Assembly: GCF_001713395.1 (NCBI RefSeq)
Contig: NZ_CP016450.1
Location: 3,378,501 to 3,442,500, forward strand
DNA length: 64,000 bases
Reading direction: 5' to 3'
Origin: Sinorhizobium sp. RAC02
GTDB taxonomy: Bacteria; Pseudomonadota; Alphaproteobacteria; Rhizobiales; Rhizobiaceae
In this document: piece by piece, positions 50,623 through 59,518 of the stretch
Numbering within the stretch: the first letter of the stretch is position 1
How the letters are laid out: every line of letters begins with the position of its first letter
The notes under the pieces: generated by a model
The model's database searches: none
Seen by the model: only the letters and a program-made list of their open reading frames with translations
Told to the model about the DNA's origin: nothing
Program-made: the position numbers and the translations under genes

Positions 50623-52521
50623 TTACTCGCGGGCGAGGATGATCAGGCGGTCGGTGGGATCGAACGTGATTTTCTCCGACTTCACCGGATTGACCACGAC
50701 GCCGCCCATGTTGCGCGGGTCGTGGCCCGGCGCATTGGCGCGGCTGTAGCCGAGCGCCACTTCGCCGCGGATGAGGGCGGCGAGGTTGACGGTGTAGAAA
50801 TTCACCGGCCGGTCGATGGCGATATAGTCGGTGACCGGGCGCATGTAGATTTCCGAGCCGTCCTTGTCGAGCAGTTCGTCAAAGATCTGCGCCATCAGTT
50901 CGTTTTCCGAGGCCTGCGCCAGCATCAGGCTGACCAGCTTGTTGCTGACGACGAAATCGTCGGCGCGGGTGACGGCTGCGAGGTTGCGGTTGCGCACGTC
51001 GATCATCTCGCTGACGATGCCGATATGCTGGTTGGCGGCATCCGCGATCTTGCGCAGCTGGAGCAGCGTCACCAGCGTTGCGGTATCGGCCGGCTGTGCG
51101 GCCATGTGGTCGCTGTAGCCGAGCACCAGCACATGATCGTAGGACGGCACGTCGAGCGCATCGAGGGCGGCGCGGTTTGACGTGTCGATCGCCGTGCAGC
51201 GAACCGTCAGGTTCTCCTGCAAATAGGAGAGCCCTGCGACTTCCGCCTCGAGATTCGGCGTATTGGCGGCGATCATCAGCTCGGAGCCCGGCGAGACGTA
51301 GCGCGACAGCTCCTGCGTGATGATCGGCCCGCGCCGATTCCAGCCGAGCAGCAGCGTGCGCTCCGGTCCCGGCTCGCGGTGGACGCGCGGGCGCACGATC
51401 TCGCGGTCGACCTCGAATTCTCCCGTCCTGAGCTTGATCGTCGCATCGTCCTCGGCAATCAGGATTGCCCGTTCGCCGGCGAGGATGATGTGGTTTGTCG
51501 GCGGGTTGAGATGCACCACGCTGTCATTGTCGCAAAGGCCGATCAGCGTCGATGTCTCATAGGCCATGACAGCATTGCCGAACGACTTGCCGACAAGGGC
51601 CGGCTGCTCGACGGTGTAAATTTCCGAGCCGTCGAAATCGAGCAGTTCGGTATAGACGGCCGAAAGGCCGGCCTGCCGGCTGGAGCTGACGACGATGCGG
51701 GAGATCAATTCATCGGCGAGCACCAGCTGCAATTCGGTGCCGCCGACGATGCGGGCGACTTCGGCGTTCTTCTCGTCGCGGATTTCGGCGGCGATCCGGT
51801 AAGGCTCCTTCCGCCGGCCGGGATCGTTGACGAGGGCGAGCACGGTCTTGATGACCTCGGAATCGGCGTAGTCGCTTTCCGGCGACAGCACGATAATCGA
51901 GCGCGACGCCTGCGGATTGACGATGTTGACGTCATAGAGGTCGGTCGGGTCGCCGCTGCGGCAGATGATGCGGGTGCTGCCGAGGTCCTCGATCTTGTTG
52001 GCGATCTCGTCCTCCATCTCCACCTTGTCCTTGTTGGCCATGATGACGATGCGGGCATTGCGGCGGCTCTGGTTGGCGATCACCAGTTCGGAAATGACGT
52101 CGAAGATCGACGGCGACCAGTTGAAGATGATCGTATGGTCTTTTTCCAGCACATGCGAGCGGCCCTTGCGCAGCTCGTCGAGCTTTTCGTCGAGGCCCGA
52201 GCTCAGCACGCCGATGAGGGCGGAGAACACGAAGATGCCGGCGACGGTGACGAAAAGCGAGACGCCGCGGAACCCCCAGCCGACATCGCCGCCCATGGCG
52301 CCTGCATCCATGGTGCGCATCAGCGATTCCCAGGCGCCTTCAATGAAGGAAACGGGCTCGCTGCCCTGCTGGGTAATGCCGGTTATCGCCAGGAACAGGC
52401 CGGCGACGACAATCACGACCAGCGAGATCACGGTCAGCCAGCCGATCAGCGCGATCGGCCCTGCCGCCATGCTCTTGTCGAACTGGTAGCGCAGGCGGTC
52501 CCGCCAGGTAATCGTCTTCAT
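50623..52521 (-). CDS. CASTOR/POLLUX-like putative ion channel with RCK-type domains
   Basis: The 632-residue protein has two N-terminal membrane helices (about 22-48 and 85-110). Two large NAD-binding-like RCK modules follow (from about 128, HTIIFNWSPSIFDVISEL, and from about 385, TLLLGWNRRGPIITQEL). This fits bacterial relatives of the plant CASTOR/POLLUX channels, which in legumes are needed for symbiotic calcium signalling. In bacteria the ion and role are not established. The ATG at 52521 starts MKTITWRDRLRYQFDK. Its stop is two bases from the convergent permease. Confidence 0.85.
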   Translation of the reverse strand: MKTITWRDRLRYQFDKSMAAGPIALIGWLTVISLVVIVVAGLFLAITGITQQGSEPVSFIEGAWESLMRTMDAGAMGGDVGWGFRGVSLFVTVAGIFVFSALIGVLSSGLDEKLDELRKGRSHVLEKDHTIIFNWSPSIFDVISELVIANQSRRNARIVIMANKDKVEMEDEIANKIEDLGSTRIICRSGDPTDLYDVNIVNPQASRSIIVLSPESDYADSEVIKTVLALVNDPGRRKEPYRIAAEIRDEKNAEVARIVGGTELQLVLADELISRIVVSSSRQAGLSAVYTELLDFDGSEIYTVEQPALVGKSFGNAVMAYETSTLIGLCDNDSVVHLNPPTNHIILAGERAILIAEDDATIKLRTGEFEVDREIVRPRVHREPGPERTLLLGWNRRGPIITQELSRYVSPGSELMIAANTPNLEAEVAGLSYLQENLTVRCTAIDTSNRAALDALDVPSYDHVLVLGYSDHMAAQPADTATLVTLLQLRKIADAANQHIGIVSEMIDVRNRNLAAVTRADDFVVSNKLVSLMLAQASENELMAQIFDELLDKDGSEIYMRPVTDYIAIDRPVNFYTVNLAALIRGEVALGYSRANAPGHDPRNMGGVVVNPVKSEKITFDPTDRLIILARE

Positions 52522-52644
52522 ATTCTGTCCCCTTGGCCGACCCTTAGCCGGATACGCCTATCGAGTGTCAAATATTCGGAGCCGGGGCAAGGAGGACGGG
52601 TGGATATTTTCGGAAACAGCGTGCGCCGCGGGGCAGCCACCAAC

Positions 52645-52673
52645 TTGCCGAGCCTGCGAAAAATCGCTATATG
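52645..52673 (+). promoter_or_regulatory. candidate promoter before leuC
   Basis: TTGCCG (52645-52650), a 17-base spacer, then TATATG (52668-52673) preceded by C, as in rhizobial CTATAT-type -10 elements. The predicted start, near 52680, coincides with the ATG of a 38-codon ORF. It probably drives leuC. Confidence 0.55.
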
Positions 52674-52680
52674 CGGGACC

Positions 52681-52797
52681 ATGGAATCCAAATTCGGATG
52701 CACGGAAAAGCATGTCGTCGTGCTGCAGGACCATAAGCGCCTGCCGGCACGCTTCTTTGCGCGTGTCTTCGGGGCGCTCACCAGCCGCCTAGCCTGA
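52681..52797 (+). CDS. possible leaderless 38-codon ORF before leuC
   Basis: The ORF starts MESKFGCTEKHVVVLQDHKR and ends in a basic and hydrophobic segment before TGA. Its ATG lies seven bases past the -10 element, so the transcript may start on the ATG itself, without a ribosome site. It contains only four leucines and no run of them, so a classical leucine attenuator is unlikely. leuC starts 73 bases further on. I do not recognise the peptide and translation is unproven. Confidence 0.35.
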   Translation: MESKFGCTEKHVVVLQDHKRLPARFFARVFGALTSRLA

Positions 52798-52870
52798 TCG
52801 CTCTCGATCCTGCAAGCCCGTGTGCTTGCTGAATTCCTGTACCCTCAACATGCCAAGCGGATGAAGAGCT

Positions 52871-54280
<1,410 letters not shown>

Positions 54281-54308
54281 TCACGGCTTCATTGCCGTTG
54301 TGATAGAA

Positions 54309-54334
54309 AGCCGGGAGCACGCTCCCGGCTTTTT
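54309..54334 (+). terminator. terminator after leuC
   Basis: AGCCGGGAG, loop CACG, CTCCCGGCT, then TTTT. It begins 29 bases after the leuC stop and ends 18 bases before the next gene. Confidence 0.9.
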
Positions 54335-54351
54335 CATTTGTAGGAGATCCC

Positions 54352-54864
54352 ATGAAACGCCTCCTCTTGTTGCGCCACGCCAAGTCCGCCTGGCCGGAGG
54401 GCGTGGAAGATCACGATCGCCCACTCGGCGACCGCGGCCGCCGGGACGCACCACGCATGGGCGCCTACATCGCCTCCGCCGGCCTCCAGCCGGATTTCGG
54501 GCTGGTCTCGTCGGCGCGGCGCACGCAGGAGACCTGGGCGCTTGTCGAACAGGCGTTTGCGAAGCCCTGCCGGTCCCGTACGGTGCCGTCGATTTATGAA
54601 GCCGAGCCGGCGGCCATTCGCGCGGCGATCCAGGCGGCACCGGAGGAGAGCAAAACGCTGCTCGTCATCGGCCACAATCCGGGTTTTGAGAATTTGGCCG
54701 CGCTCTTGGCGCCGGACGGCGATGGGGATGCGCTGGCTCGGCTGCGGACGAAATATCCGACGGCGGGGTTGGCGGTGATCGTCTTCGATGTCGAGCGTTG
54801 GGAGAATGTCGCGCCGGGAACCGGTCGGCTCGAAGGCTTCGTCACGCCGAAGACGTTACCGTAA
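54352..54864 (+). CDS. SixA-like histidine phosphatase
   Basis: This is a 170-residue phosphoglycerate-mutase-fold protein. The catalytic RHA motif is in LLLLRHAKSAWP (H9), and the second histidine is in VIGHNPGFENLA. It has the short, single-domain build of SixA phosphohistidine phosphatases, which act on phosphorelay or PTS histidines; the actual substrate is not shown. It stands alone between terminators, with its start 18 bases after the leuC terminator. Confidence 0.85.
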   Translation: MKRLLLLRHAKSAWPEGVEDHDRPLGDRGRRDAPRMGAYIASAGLQPDFGLVSSARRTQETWALVEQAFAKPCRSRTVPSIYEAEPAAIRAAIQAAPEESKTLLVIGHNPGFENLAALLAPDGDGDALARLRTKYPTAGLAVIVFDVERWENVAPGTGRLEGFVTPKTLP

Positions 54865-54868
54865 ACGA

Positions 54869-54892
54869 AACGGGCGGCCGAAGCCGCCCGTC
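54869..54892 (-). terminator. hairpin between phosphatase and aldo/keto reductase genes
   Basis: ACGGGCGGC-CGAA-GCCGCCCGT (54870-54891). On the minus strand it is followed by TTCGTTT, so it best serves the reductase gene. On the plus strand there is no T-tract. Confidence 0.65.
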
Positions 54893-54898
54893 GCAGGA

Positions 54899-55729
54899 TC
54901 AGAACGTTGCCGTCATCGGATCCGGCCCGATGCGCTTGCCGTCCTTTTCGAGGCCGGCGAACGTCGCCATGTCTTCGGCGTCGAGCTTGAAATCGAAGAC
55001 CTTGAAGTTCTCCGCGATGCGCGACGGCGTCACCGATTTGGGAATGACCACCAGCCCGTTGTCGATGTGCCAGCGGGTGATGACCTGCGCCGGTGTGCGG
55101 CCGTGTTTGGCGGCGACCTTGGCGACGACAGGGTTTTCCAGCAACGTGCCCTGGCCGAGCGGGCTCCAGGACTGGGTGATGATGCGGTGCTTGTCGTGGT
55201 AGGCCCGCGTCTCGGTCTGTGGGAAGTCCGGATGCAGCTCGATCTGGTTGATGACCGGCGTGATGCCGGTCTCGTCGATCAGACGCTGCAGGTGTGCGGG
55301 ATAGAAGTTGGACACGCCGATCGAGCGGGCGCGACCTTCCTTCTGCAGCTGGATGAACGCTTTCCAGGTATCGACATACTGGCCGCGGTTCGGTGCCGGC
55401 CAGTGGATGAGGTAGAGATCGACATAATCGGTGCCGAGCCGCTTCAGGCTGGCATCGAACGCCTTGAGCGTCTGCTCGTAGCCCTGGTCGGAGTTCCAGA
55501 GTTTCGTCGTCAGGAAGATTTCGGCACGGTCGACGCCGGACGTGCTGATACCCTCGCCGACACCCTGCTCGTTCTCATAGATGGCAGCCGTGTCGATGTG
55601 GCGATAACCGGTGGCGAGCGCTGCCTTGACTGCGGTTACGGCGGTGTCGTTCGGGGTCTGCCAGACGCCGAGGCCGACCTGGGGAATGCTGTTGCCGTCA
55701 TGAAATGTGATTGTCGTTTGATCGCTCAT
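54899..55729 (-). CDS. aldo/keto reductase (2,5-diketo-D-gluconate reductase type)
   Basis: This is a 276-residue TIM-barrel oxidoreductase using NADPH. Catalytic residues are visible: D46 and Y51 in HIDTAAIYENE, the lysine in FLTTKLWN and the histidine in LYLIHWP. The cofactor segment VIPKSVTPSRIAEN is close to the C-terminus. It resembles DkgA/DkgB-type reductases, but the natural substrate cannot be read from sequence. It is a single-gene unit. Confidence 0.9.
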   Translation of the reverse strand: MSDQTTITFHDGNSIPQVGLGVWQTPNDTAVTAVKAALATGYRHIDTAAIYENEQGVGEGISTSGVDRAEIFLTTKLWNSDQGYEQTLKAFDASLKRLGTDYVDLYLIHWPAPNRGQYVDTWKAFIQLQKEGRARSIGVSNFYPAHLQRLIDETGITPVINQIELHPDFPQTETRAYHDKHRIITQSWSPLGQGTLLENPVVAKVAAKHGRTPAQVITRWHIDNGLVVIPKSVTPSRIAENFKVFDFKLDAEDMATFAGLEKDGKRIGPDPMTATF

Positions 55730-55860
55730 CAGGATGTCTCCGTGAAAATGGACGGCGTGCTTGAACCCGAAGGTTTCCCGTGGCGCCTTGCAGCCTGGCG
55801 ACGGTCGGGATGCATATAGGTCCGTCGGCGCGTTATTTCAGCGGCGCTCCAACAGAAAAT

Positions 55861-56406
55861 TCAGAGAACCCGTACGACCGTGCCGCGGCGCAGATGCGGC
55901 AGGATCAGCAGCATGTTCCGCCGGGAAACGGCGATGCAGCCGGCGGTTTGCGGGCGGTCCGGGTCGAAAAGATGAAAGAAGATCGCCGATCCGGCATTGC
56001 GGCGGCGCGACGTGATGTTCCAGTCGAGCACGAGGCAGATATCGTAGAGCGCGTCCTCGCGCTGCATGTCCTCATGGCTCGGCTTGAAGGGCGCGCGGAC
56101 CAAGCGATTGTAGTTTGGGTGGCCGGGATCGTCGCACCAGAGCATGGAGGGGCGGACGCGGCGAAGCGGCAGGGCTGTCTTCGGCAGGGCCAGCCGGTCT
56201 CCGCGCAGGAAGCCGGAGAGAAGCTGCATGGCGGCGATGGGTGTTGCGCCGTCACCCTCGCGCTTGCGGCTGGTGCGCCCGGAGCGCCCGATGACGGCGG
56301 GGATGCGCAAGGAACCGACCTGCACGATCGCGCGGGTCTTGTTGCCCGGTGCAGGGCGCACGAGGACAGTCTTCACGCAATGTTTAGGAGAAGTGATCCG
56401 GCTCAT
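55861..56406 (-). CDS. L,D-transpeptidase family protein (YkuD fold)
   Basis: The protein has 181 residues. The catalytic region has IFFHLFDPDRPQTAGCIAVS, with the histidine and the cysteine of the YkuD domain. It lacks the usual LysM part. The frame is open to 57381 but that part is antisense to the response regulator. ATG 56406 is chosen because AGGGA is just upstream; ATG 56430 lacks a ribosome site. No clear signal peptide is seen, so export is uncertain. It is divergent from a response-regulator gene, which may control it. Confidence 0.8.
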   Translation of the reverse strand: MSRITSPKHCVKTVLVRPAPGNKTRAIVQVGSLRIPAVIGRSGRTSRKREGDGATPIAAMQLLSGFLRGDRLALPKTALPLRRVRPSMLWCDDPGHPNYNRLVRAPFKPSHEDMQREDALYDICLVLDWNITSRRRNAGSAIFFHLFDPDRPQTAGCIAVSRRNMLLILPHLRRGTVVRVL

Positions 56407-56538
56407 CTGTCCCTGCCATATTCGCGCCATGGGGCAATTTAACAGGCTAAGACATAGGCGCACCCGGAAGGCCATCCCTTCCATTTGAATTTTGGGCACA
56501 ACTCCCTTACTTTCCAGGGGAATGCCGAGAGGTAAAGC

Positions 56539-57222
56539 ATGACATCCCGCACGATCCTTCTTGTCGACGACGACAACGACCTCCGTGAAACGCTCGTCGA
56601 GCAGCTTTCGCTCTATGAGGAATTCACCACGCTCGAGGAAACCACGGCCGGCAAGGGCATCCAGGCGGCCCGCGGCAACCAGATCGACCTGCTGATCATG
56701 GATGTCGGCCTGCCGGACATGGATGGCCGCGAGGCGGTGAAGCTGTTGCGCAAGGGCGGCTTCAAGGCGCCGATCATCATGCTGACAGGGCACGATACCG
56801 ATTCGGACACGATTCTCGGGCTTGAAGCCGGCGCCAACGACTATGTGACGAAGCCGTTCCGCTTCGCCGTGCTGCTCGCGCGCATTCGCGCACAGCTGCG
56901 CCAGCACGAGAGCAGCGAAGACGCCACCTTCAGCGTCGGCCCCTACACGTTCAAGCCCGGCCAGAAGCTGCTGACGCTGGAAAACGGCCAAAAGATTCGG
57001 CTGACGGAAAAGGAGGCGGCGATCATCCGCTACCTCTATCGCGCCGACCAGAAGGTGGTGACGCGCGACGTGCTGCTGGAGGAAGTCTGGGGCTATAATT
57101 CCGGTGTGACGACCCACACGCTGGAGACCCACGTCTACCGCCTGCGCCAGAAGATCGAGCGCGACCCTTCCAATGCGGAGATTCTCGTGACAGAGAACGG
57201 CGGGTACAAGATCGTACCGTAA
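56539..57222 (+). CDS. OmpR-type response regulator (CenR-like)
   Basis: This 227-residue regulator has a receiver domain with acidic pocket DDD (10-12), phosphoacceptor D55 in IMDVGLPDMDG, and VTKPF. It also has a winged-helix output domain (KIRLTEKEAAIIRYLYR, EVWGYNSGVTTHTLETHVYRLRQK split here as EVWGYNSGVTTHTLE and THVYRLRQK). No histidine kinase is adjacent. The sequence reminds me of CenR, the alphaproteobacterial cell-envelope regulator, but that is from memory. The divergent L,D-transpeptidase gene fits an envelope role. Confidence 0.9.
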   Translation: MTSRTILLVDDDNDLRETLVEQLSLYEEFTTLEETTAGKGIQAARGNQIDLLIMDVGLPDMDGREAVKLLRKGGFKAPIIMLTGHDTDSDTILGLEAGANDYVTKPFRFAVLLARIRAQLRQHESSEDATFSVGPYTFKPGQKLLTLENGQKIRLTEKEAAIIRYLYRADQKVVTRDVLLEEVWGYNSGVTTHTLETHVYRLRQKIERDPSNAEILVTENGGYKIVP

Positions 57223-57241
57223 TTCAAGAGGAGCGCCCGAC

Positions 57242-57697
57242 GTGGCACTCGCTGACGACATCGCCCTTCTGTCCCGCGTGCCGCTCTTCGCGGGGCTTTC
57301 CGACGACAAGCTGCGGCTGATGGCCTTTGGTGCGGAGCGCCGCCGGCTGGTCGAGGGGCAGACGCTGTTTCGTGAGGGCACGTCGGCTGATTGCGGCTTT
57401 GTCGTCGCTTACGGCGCGTTCGGCCTGACCTCGACACTGCGCGACGGCTCGACGCGCGACGAGGGCATGGCGGATGCCGGCACACTTCTCTCCGAACTTG
57501 CGATGATTTCCGCGGTGGAGCGGAAGTATACGGCAGTCGCGATCGAGGACAGCGAGGTCATCCGCATCAACCGGCCGCTGTTCCGGCGCATGCTGGAGGA
57601 ATATCCTGATGTCGCCGTGCTCGTCGATGCGCGCATCCGCGAAAATCTTTCAGCAATGATTACCCAGATGCGCGGCCTCGCCCGCCGCTTCGCTTGA
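57242..57697 (+). CDS. cyclic nucleotide-binding domain protein
   Basis: This 151-residue protein is a single cNMP-binding beta-roll of the Crp type (LLSRVPLFAGLSDDKLRLM, LFREGTSADCGFVVAYG, GTLLSELAMIS) with no helix-turn-helix, so it is not itself a DNA-binding Crp. The GTG start at 57242 has GAGGAG upstream. It lies 19 bases after the response regulator and is probably cotranscribed with it. Partner and ligand are unknown. Confidence 0.85.
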   Translation: MALADDIALLSRVPLFAGLSDDKLRLMAFGAERRRLVEGQTLFREGTSADCGFVVAYGAFGLTSTLRDGSTRDEGMADAGTLLSELAMISAVERKYTAVAIEDSEVIRINRPLFRRMLEEYPDVAVLVDARIRENLSAMITQMRGLARRFA

Positions 57698-57708
57698 GCT
57701 CTTCCAGC

Positions 57709-57756
57709 GCAATTCCAAGCTCAAGCCTGCTGCGCACTTTTGCTGGAATTGCTTTT
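57709..57756. repeat. palindromic intergenic repeat acting as terminator
   Basis: GCAATTCCA (57709-57717) and TGGAATTGC (57744-57752) enclose a G/C-rich centre with TGCTGCGCACTTTTGC, then TTTT. A related element is at 62482-62525. It separates convergent genes. Confidence 0.7.
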
Positions 57757-58561
57757 AAAAATCGAACTCGGCAATCACCGGCACGTGGTCCGACGGCCGT
57801 TCCCAGCCGCGCGCCTCGCGGATCACCTTGATGTCGGTGAGGTGCGGGTCGAGGTCGGCGGAGGACCAGATGTGGTCGAGGCGGCGGCCCTTGTTGGCGG
57901 CCTGCCAGTCGGCGGAGCGGTAGCTCCACCACGTATAGAGCTTTTCCTCGGCCGGCACCTTGCGGCGCATCAGGTCGACCCAGGCGCCCTTCGTCATCAC
58001 GTCGGTCAGGCCCTCGGTCTCGATCGGCGTGTGGCTGACGATCTTCAGGAGCTGCTTGTGCGACCAGACGTCGTGTTCCAGCGGCGCGATGTTGAGGTCG
58101 CCGACGAGGATCGAGGAAATGCCGGCCTCGGCCTCGGCATGCAGCAGCTTCATCTCCTCGATGAAATCGAGCTTGTGGCCGAATTTCGTGTTGATCGTGC
58201 GGTCCGGCTCGTCGCCGCCGGCCGGCACATAGAAATTGTGCAGGCGGATCGACTTGCCCCGGTGATGGAAGAGCACCGAGACGTGGCGCGCATCGCCGAC
58301 ACCGCAATAGTCACGCCGCTCGACGATCTCGGTGAGCGGCAGGCGGGAGATGGTGGCGACGCCGTGATAGCCCTTCTGGCCGTGTATGACGATGTGCTCG
58401 TAGCCGAGCGCCTTCAATGGCTTGGAGGGGAAGAGGTCGTTCGGGCATTTGGTTTCCTGCAGGCACAGGATGTCCGGCGCGAACGTCTTCAGGAAGTGCT
58501 CGACGAGCGGCATGCGCAGCCGCACGGAGTTGATGTTCCACGTCGCGATCGAAAGTGCCAT
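57755..58561 (-). CDS. xthA: exodeoxyribonuclease III / AP endonuclease
   Basis: This 268-residue protein has the exonuclease-endonuclease-phosphatase fold. Catalytic motifs are IATWNINSVRLR, LCLQETKCP (metal-binding Glu), VGDLNIAP and SDHVPVIAEF at the end. It repairs abasic sites. ATG 58561 has GAGGG seven bases upstream and is preferred to TTG 58567. The ribosome site directly follows a terminator-like hairpin with a T5 tract. Confidence 0.94.
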   Translation of the reverse strand: MALSIATWNINSVRLRMPLVEHFLKTFAPDILCLQETKCPNDLFPSKPLKALGYEHIVIHGQKGYHGVATISRLPLTEIVERRDYCGVGDARHVSVLFHHRGKSIRLHNFYVPAGGDEPDRTINTKFGHKLDFIEEMKLLHAEAEAGISSILVGDLNIAPLEHDVWSHKQLLKIVSHTPIETEGLTDVMTKGAWVDLMRRKVPAEEKLYTWWSYRSADWQAANKGRRLDHIWSSADLDPHLTDIKVIREARGWERPSDHVPVIAEFDF

Positions 58562-58576
58562 GCTCAAACCCTCAAA

Positions 58577-58603
58577 AACACCCGGCCCGTTCTCACGGGC
58601 CGG
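58577..58603 (-). terminator. terminator-like hairpin directly before xthA
   Basis: On the minus strand CCGGCCCGT-GAGA-ACGGGCCGG is followed by GTGTTTTT, then GAGGG (the xthA ribosome site). The hairpin ends only 21 bases before the xthA ATG. It could end upstream transcription or act as an attenuator for xthA. Confidence 0.6.
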
Positions 58604-58616
58604 TCGGGGCGTCTTA

Positions 58617-58664
58617 CTGCATAATTCCTTAAACCGGTATCGGTTTAAGGATAAAATTATGCAG
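58617..58664. repeat. 48-base nested palindrome
   Basis: CTGCATAATT and AATTATGCAG form the outer arms. CCTTAAACC-GGTATC-GGTTTAAGG forms the inner hairpin (58627-58650). This looks like a dispersed rhizobial intergenic repeat. Only one copy is in the window. Confidence 0.7.
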
Positions 58665-58669
58665 CAATT

Positions 58670-58718
58670 TTATAAAGCTACGGCGCCGTGCGTCACGAAT
58701 GGCGCACGGCGCCGTAGC
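58670..58718 (-). terminator. terminator of lolA with 16-base perfect stem
   Basis: On the minus strand GCTACGGCGCCGTGCG (58718-58703), a ten-base loop and its exact complement (58692-58677) are followed by TTTATAAAATT. It starts 29 bases past the lolA stop. Confidence 0.85.
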
Positions 58719-58746
58719 GCATGTGTGCCGAAACGGAAACGGCTTG

Positions 58747-59406
58747 TTACTTCGTTCCGCGGTTGCGGATTTCGTCGTAGGGGATCGAGAACACCTTGTC
58801 GTCGAGCGGAACGCCGGTCTTCACGTTGAAGATCATCACGGAAGTGTCCTTGCCCTGCGCGTCGGTGATCGTCCACTGGCGCAGGTCATAGGTCTTCGGG
58901 TCGAACATCATGGTGATGGTCGAATCACCGAACATGTTGCGGTCGCCCAGCACGATGGTCGTCAGGTCCGCCTCTTCCTTGACGTTGCGCACCATCTTGG
59001 CGGACAGGTCGATCTTGTTGCCGAGGAGCAGGTTCAGCGGCGTCTTGGAGAGCGGGTAGATGTCCCAGGTCTTGAGCTTGCGGTTGCCGATGACGACCGA
59101 CTTGCCGTCGGCGATGACGCGCATCGGCGAGGGGTCTTCATAGTTGAAGCGGATCTTTCCCGGGCGGTCGATGAAGAACTTGCCGCCGGTCTGTTCACCG
59201 CGCGGGCCGAACTGCACGAACTCGCCCATCATGGTTTTCACGGACGAAAAATGGTCGGCGATCTTCTGCGCCGTGGCACTTGCCTGCGCTGACGCCTCGA
59301 CGGGCGAAAGCACCGAAGGGCCGGCGGCAAGCGTGAAGGCCATCAGGCAGGTAAAACCGCGGCGCGTCAGCGTTCCGGTCGCGCGGCCGTTCTCGGATCG
59401 GGTCAT
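58747..59406 (-). CDS. lolA: outer-membrane lipoprotein carrier protein LolA
   Basis: LolA carries lipoproteins through the periplasm to the outer membrane. The 219-residue protein has an N-terminal export signal (FTCLMAFTLAAGPSVLSPVEASA written here as FTCLMAFTLAAG and SVLSPVEASA) and the LolA beta-fold features GEFVQFGPRGEQTGGKFFI and RPGKIRFNYE, with DPSPMRVIADG close by. ATG 59406 has GAAGGAGACC upstream and is preferred to 59421. It reads away from ftsK after 112 bases and toward xthA across two hairpins and a repeat. Confidence 0.9.
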   Translation of the reverse strand: MTRSENGRATGTLTRRGFTCLMAFTLAAGPSVLSPVEASAQASATAQKIADHFSSVKTMMGEFVQFGPRGEQTGGKFFIDRPGKIRFNYEDPSPMRVIADGKSVVIGNRKLKTWDIYPLSKTPLNLLLGNKIDLSAKMVRNVKEEADLTTIVLGDRNMFGDSTITMMFDPKTYDLRQWTITDAQGKDTSVMIFNVKTGVPLDDKVFSIPYDEIRNRGTK

Positions 59407-59518
59407 GTCGGTCTCCTTCATGGGCATGTCATGCGAGCCAAACGCGGCGCCATGATGGCATCGGCCCACATCGCGGGACGTGAGGATTGGAACGCCGTTC
59501 GAGGCGCTCCGTTCCCGG

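Noticed and set aside
56407..57381. N-terminal extension of the L,D-transpeptidase to 506 residues
   Set aside because: It is antisense to the response regulator and has no fold-like content; ATG 56406 with AGGGA is a normal start.
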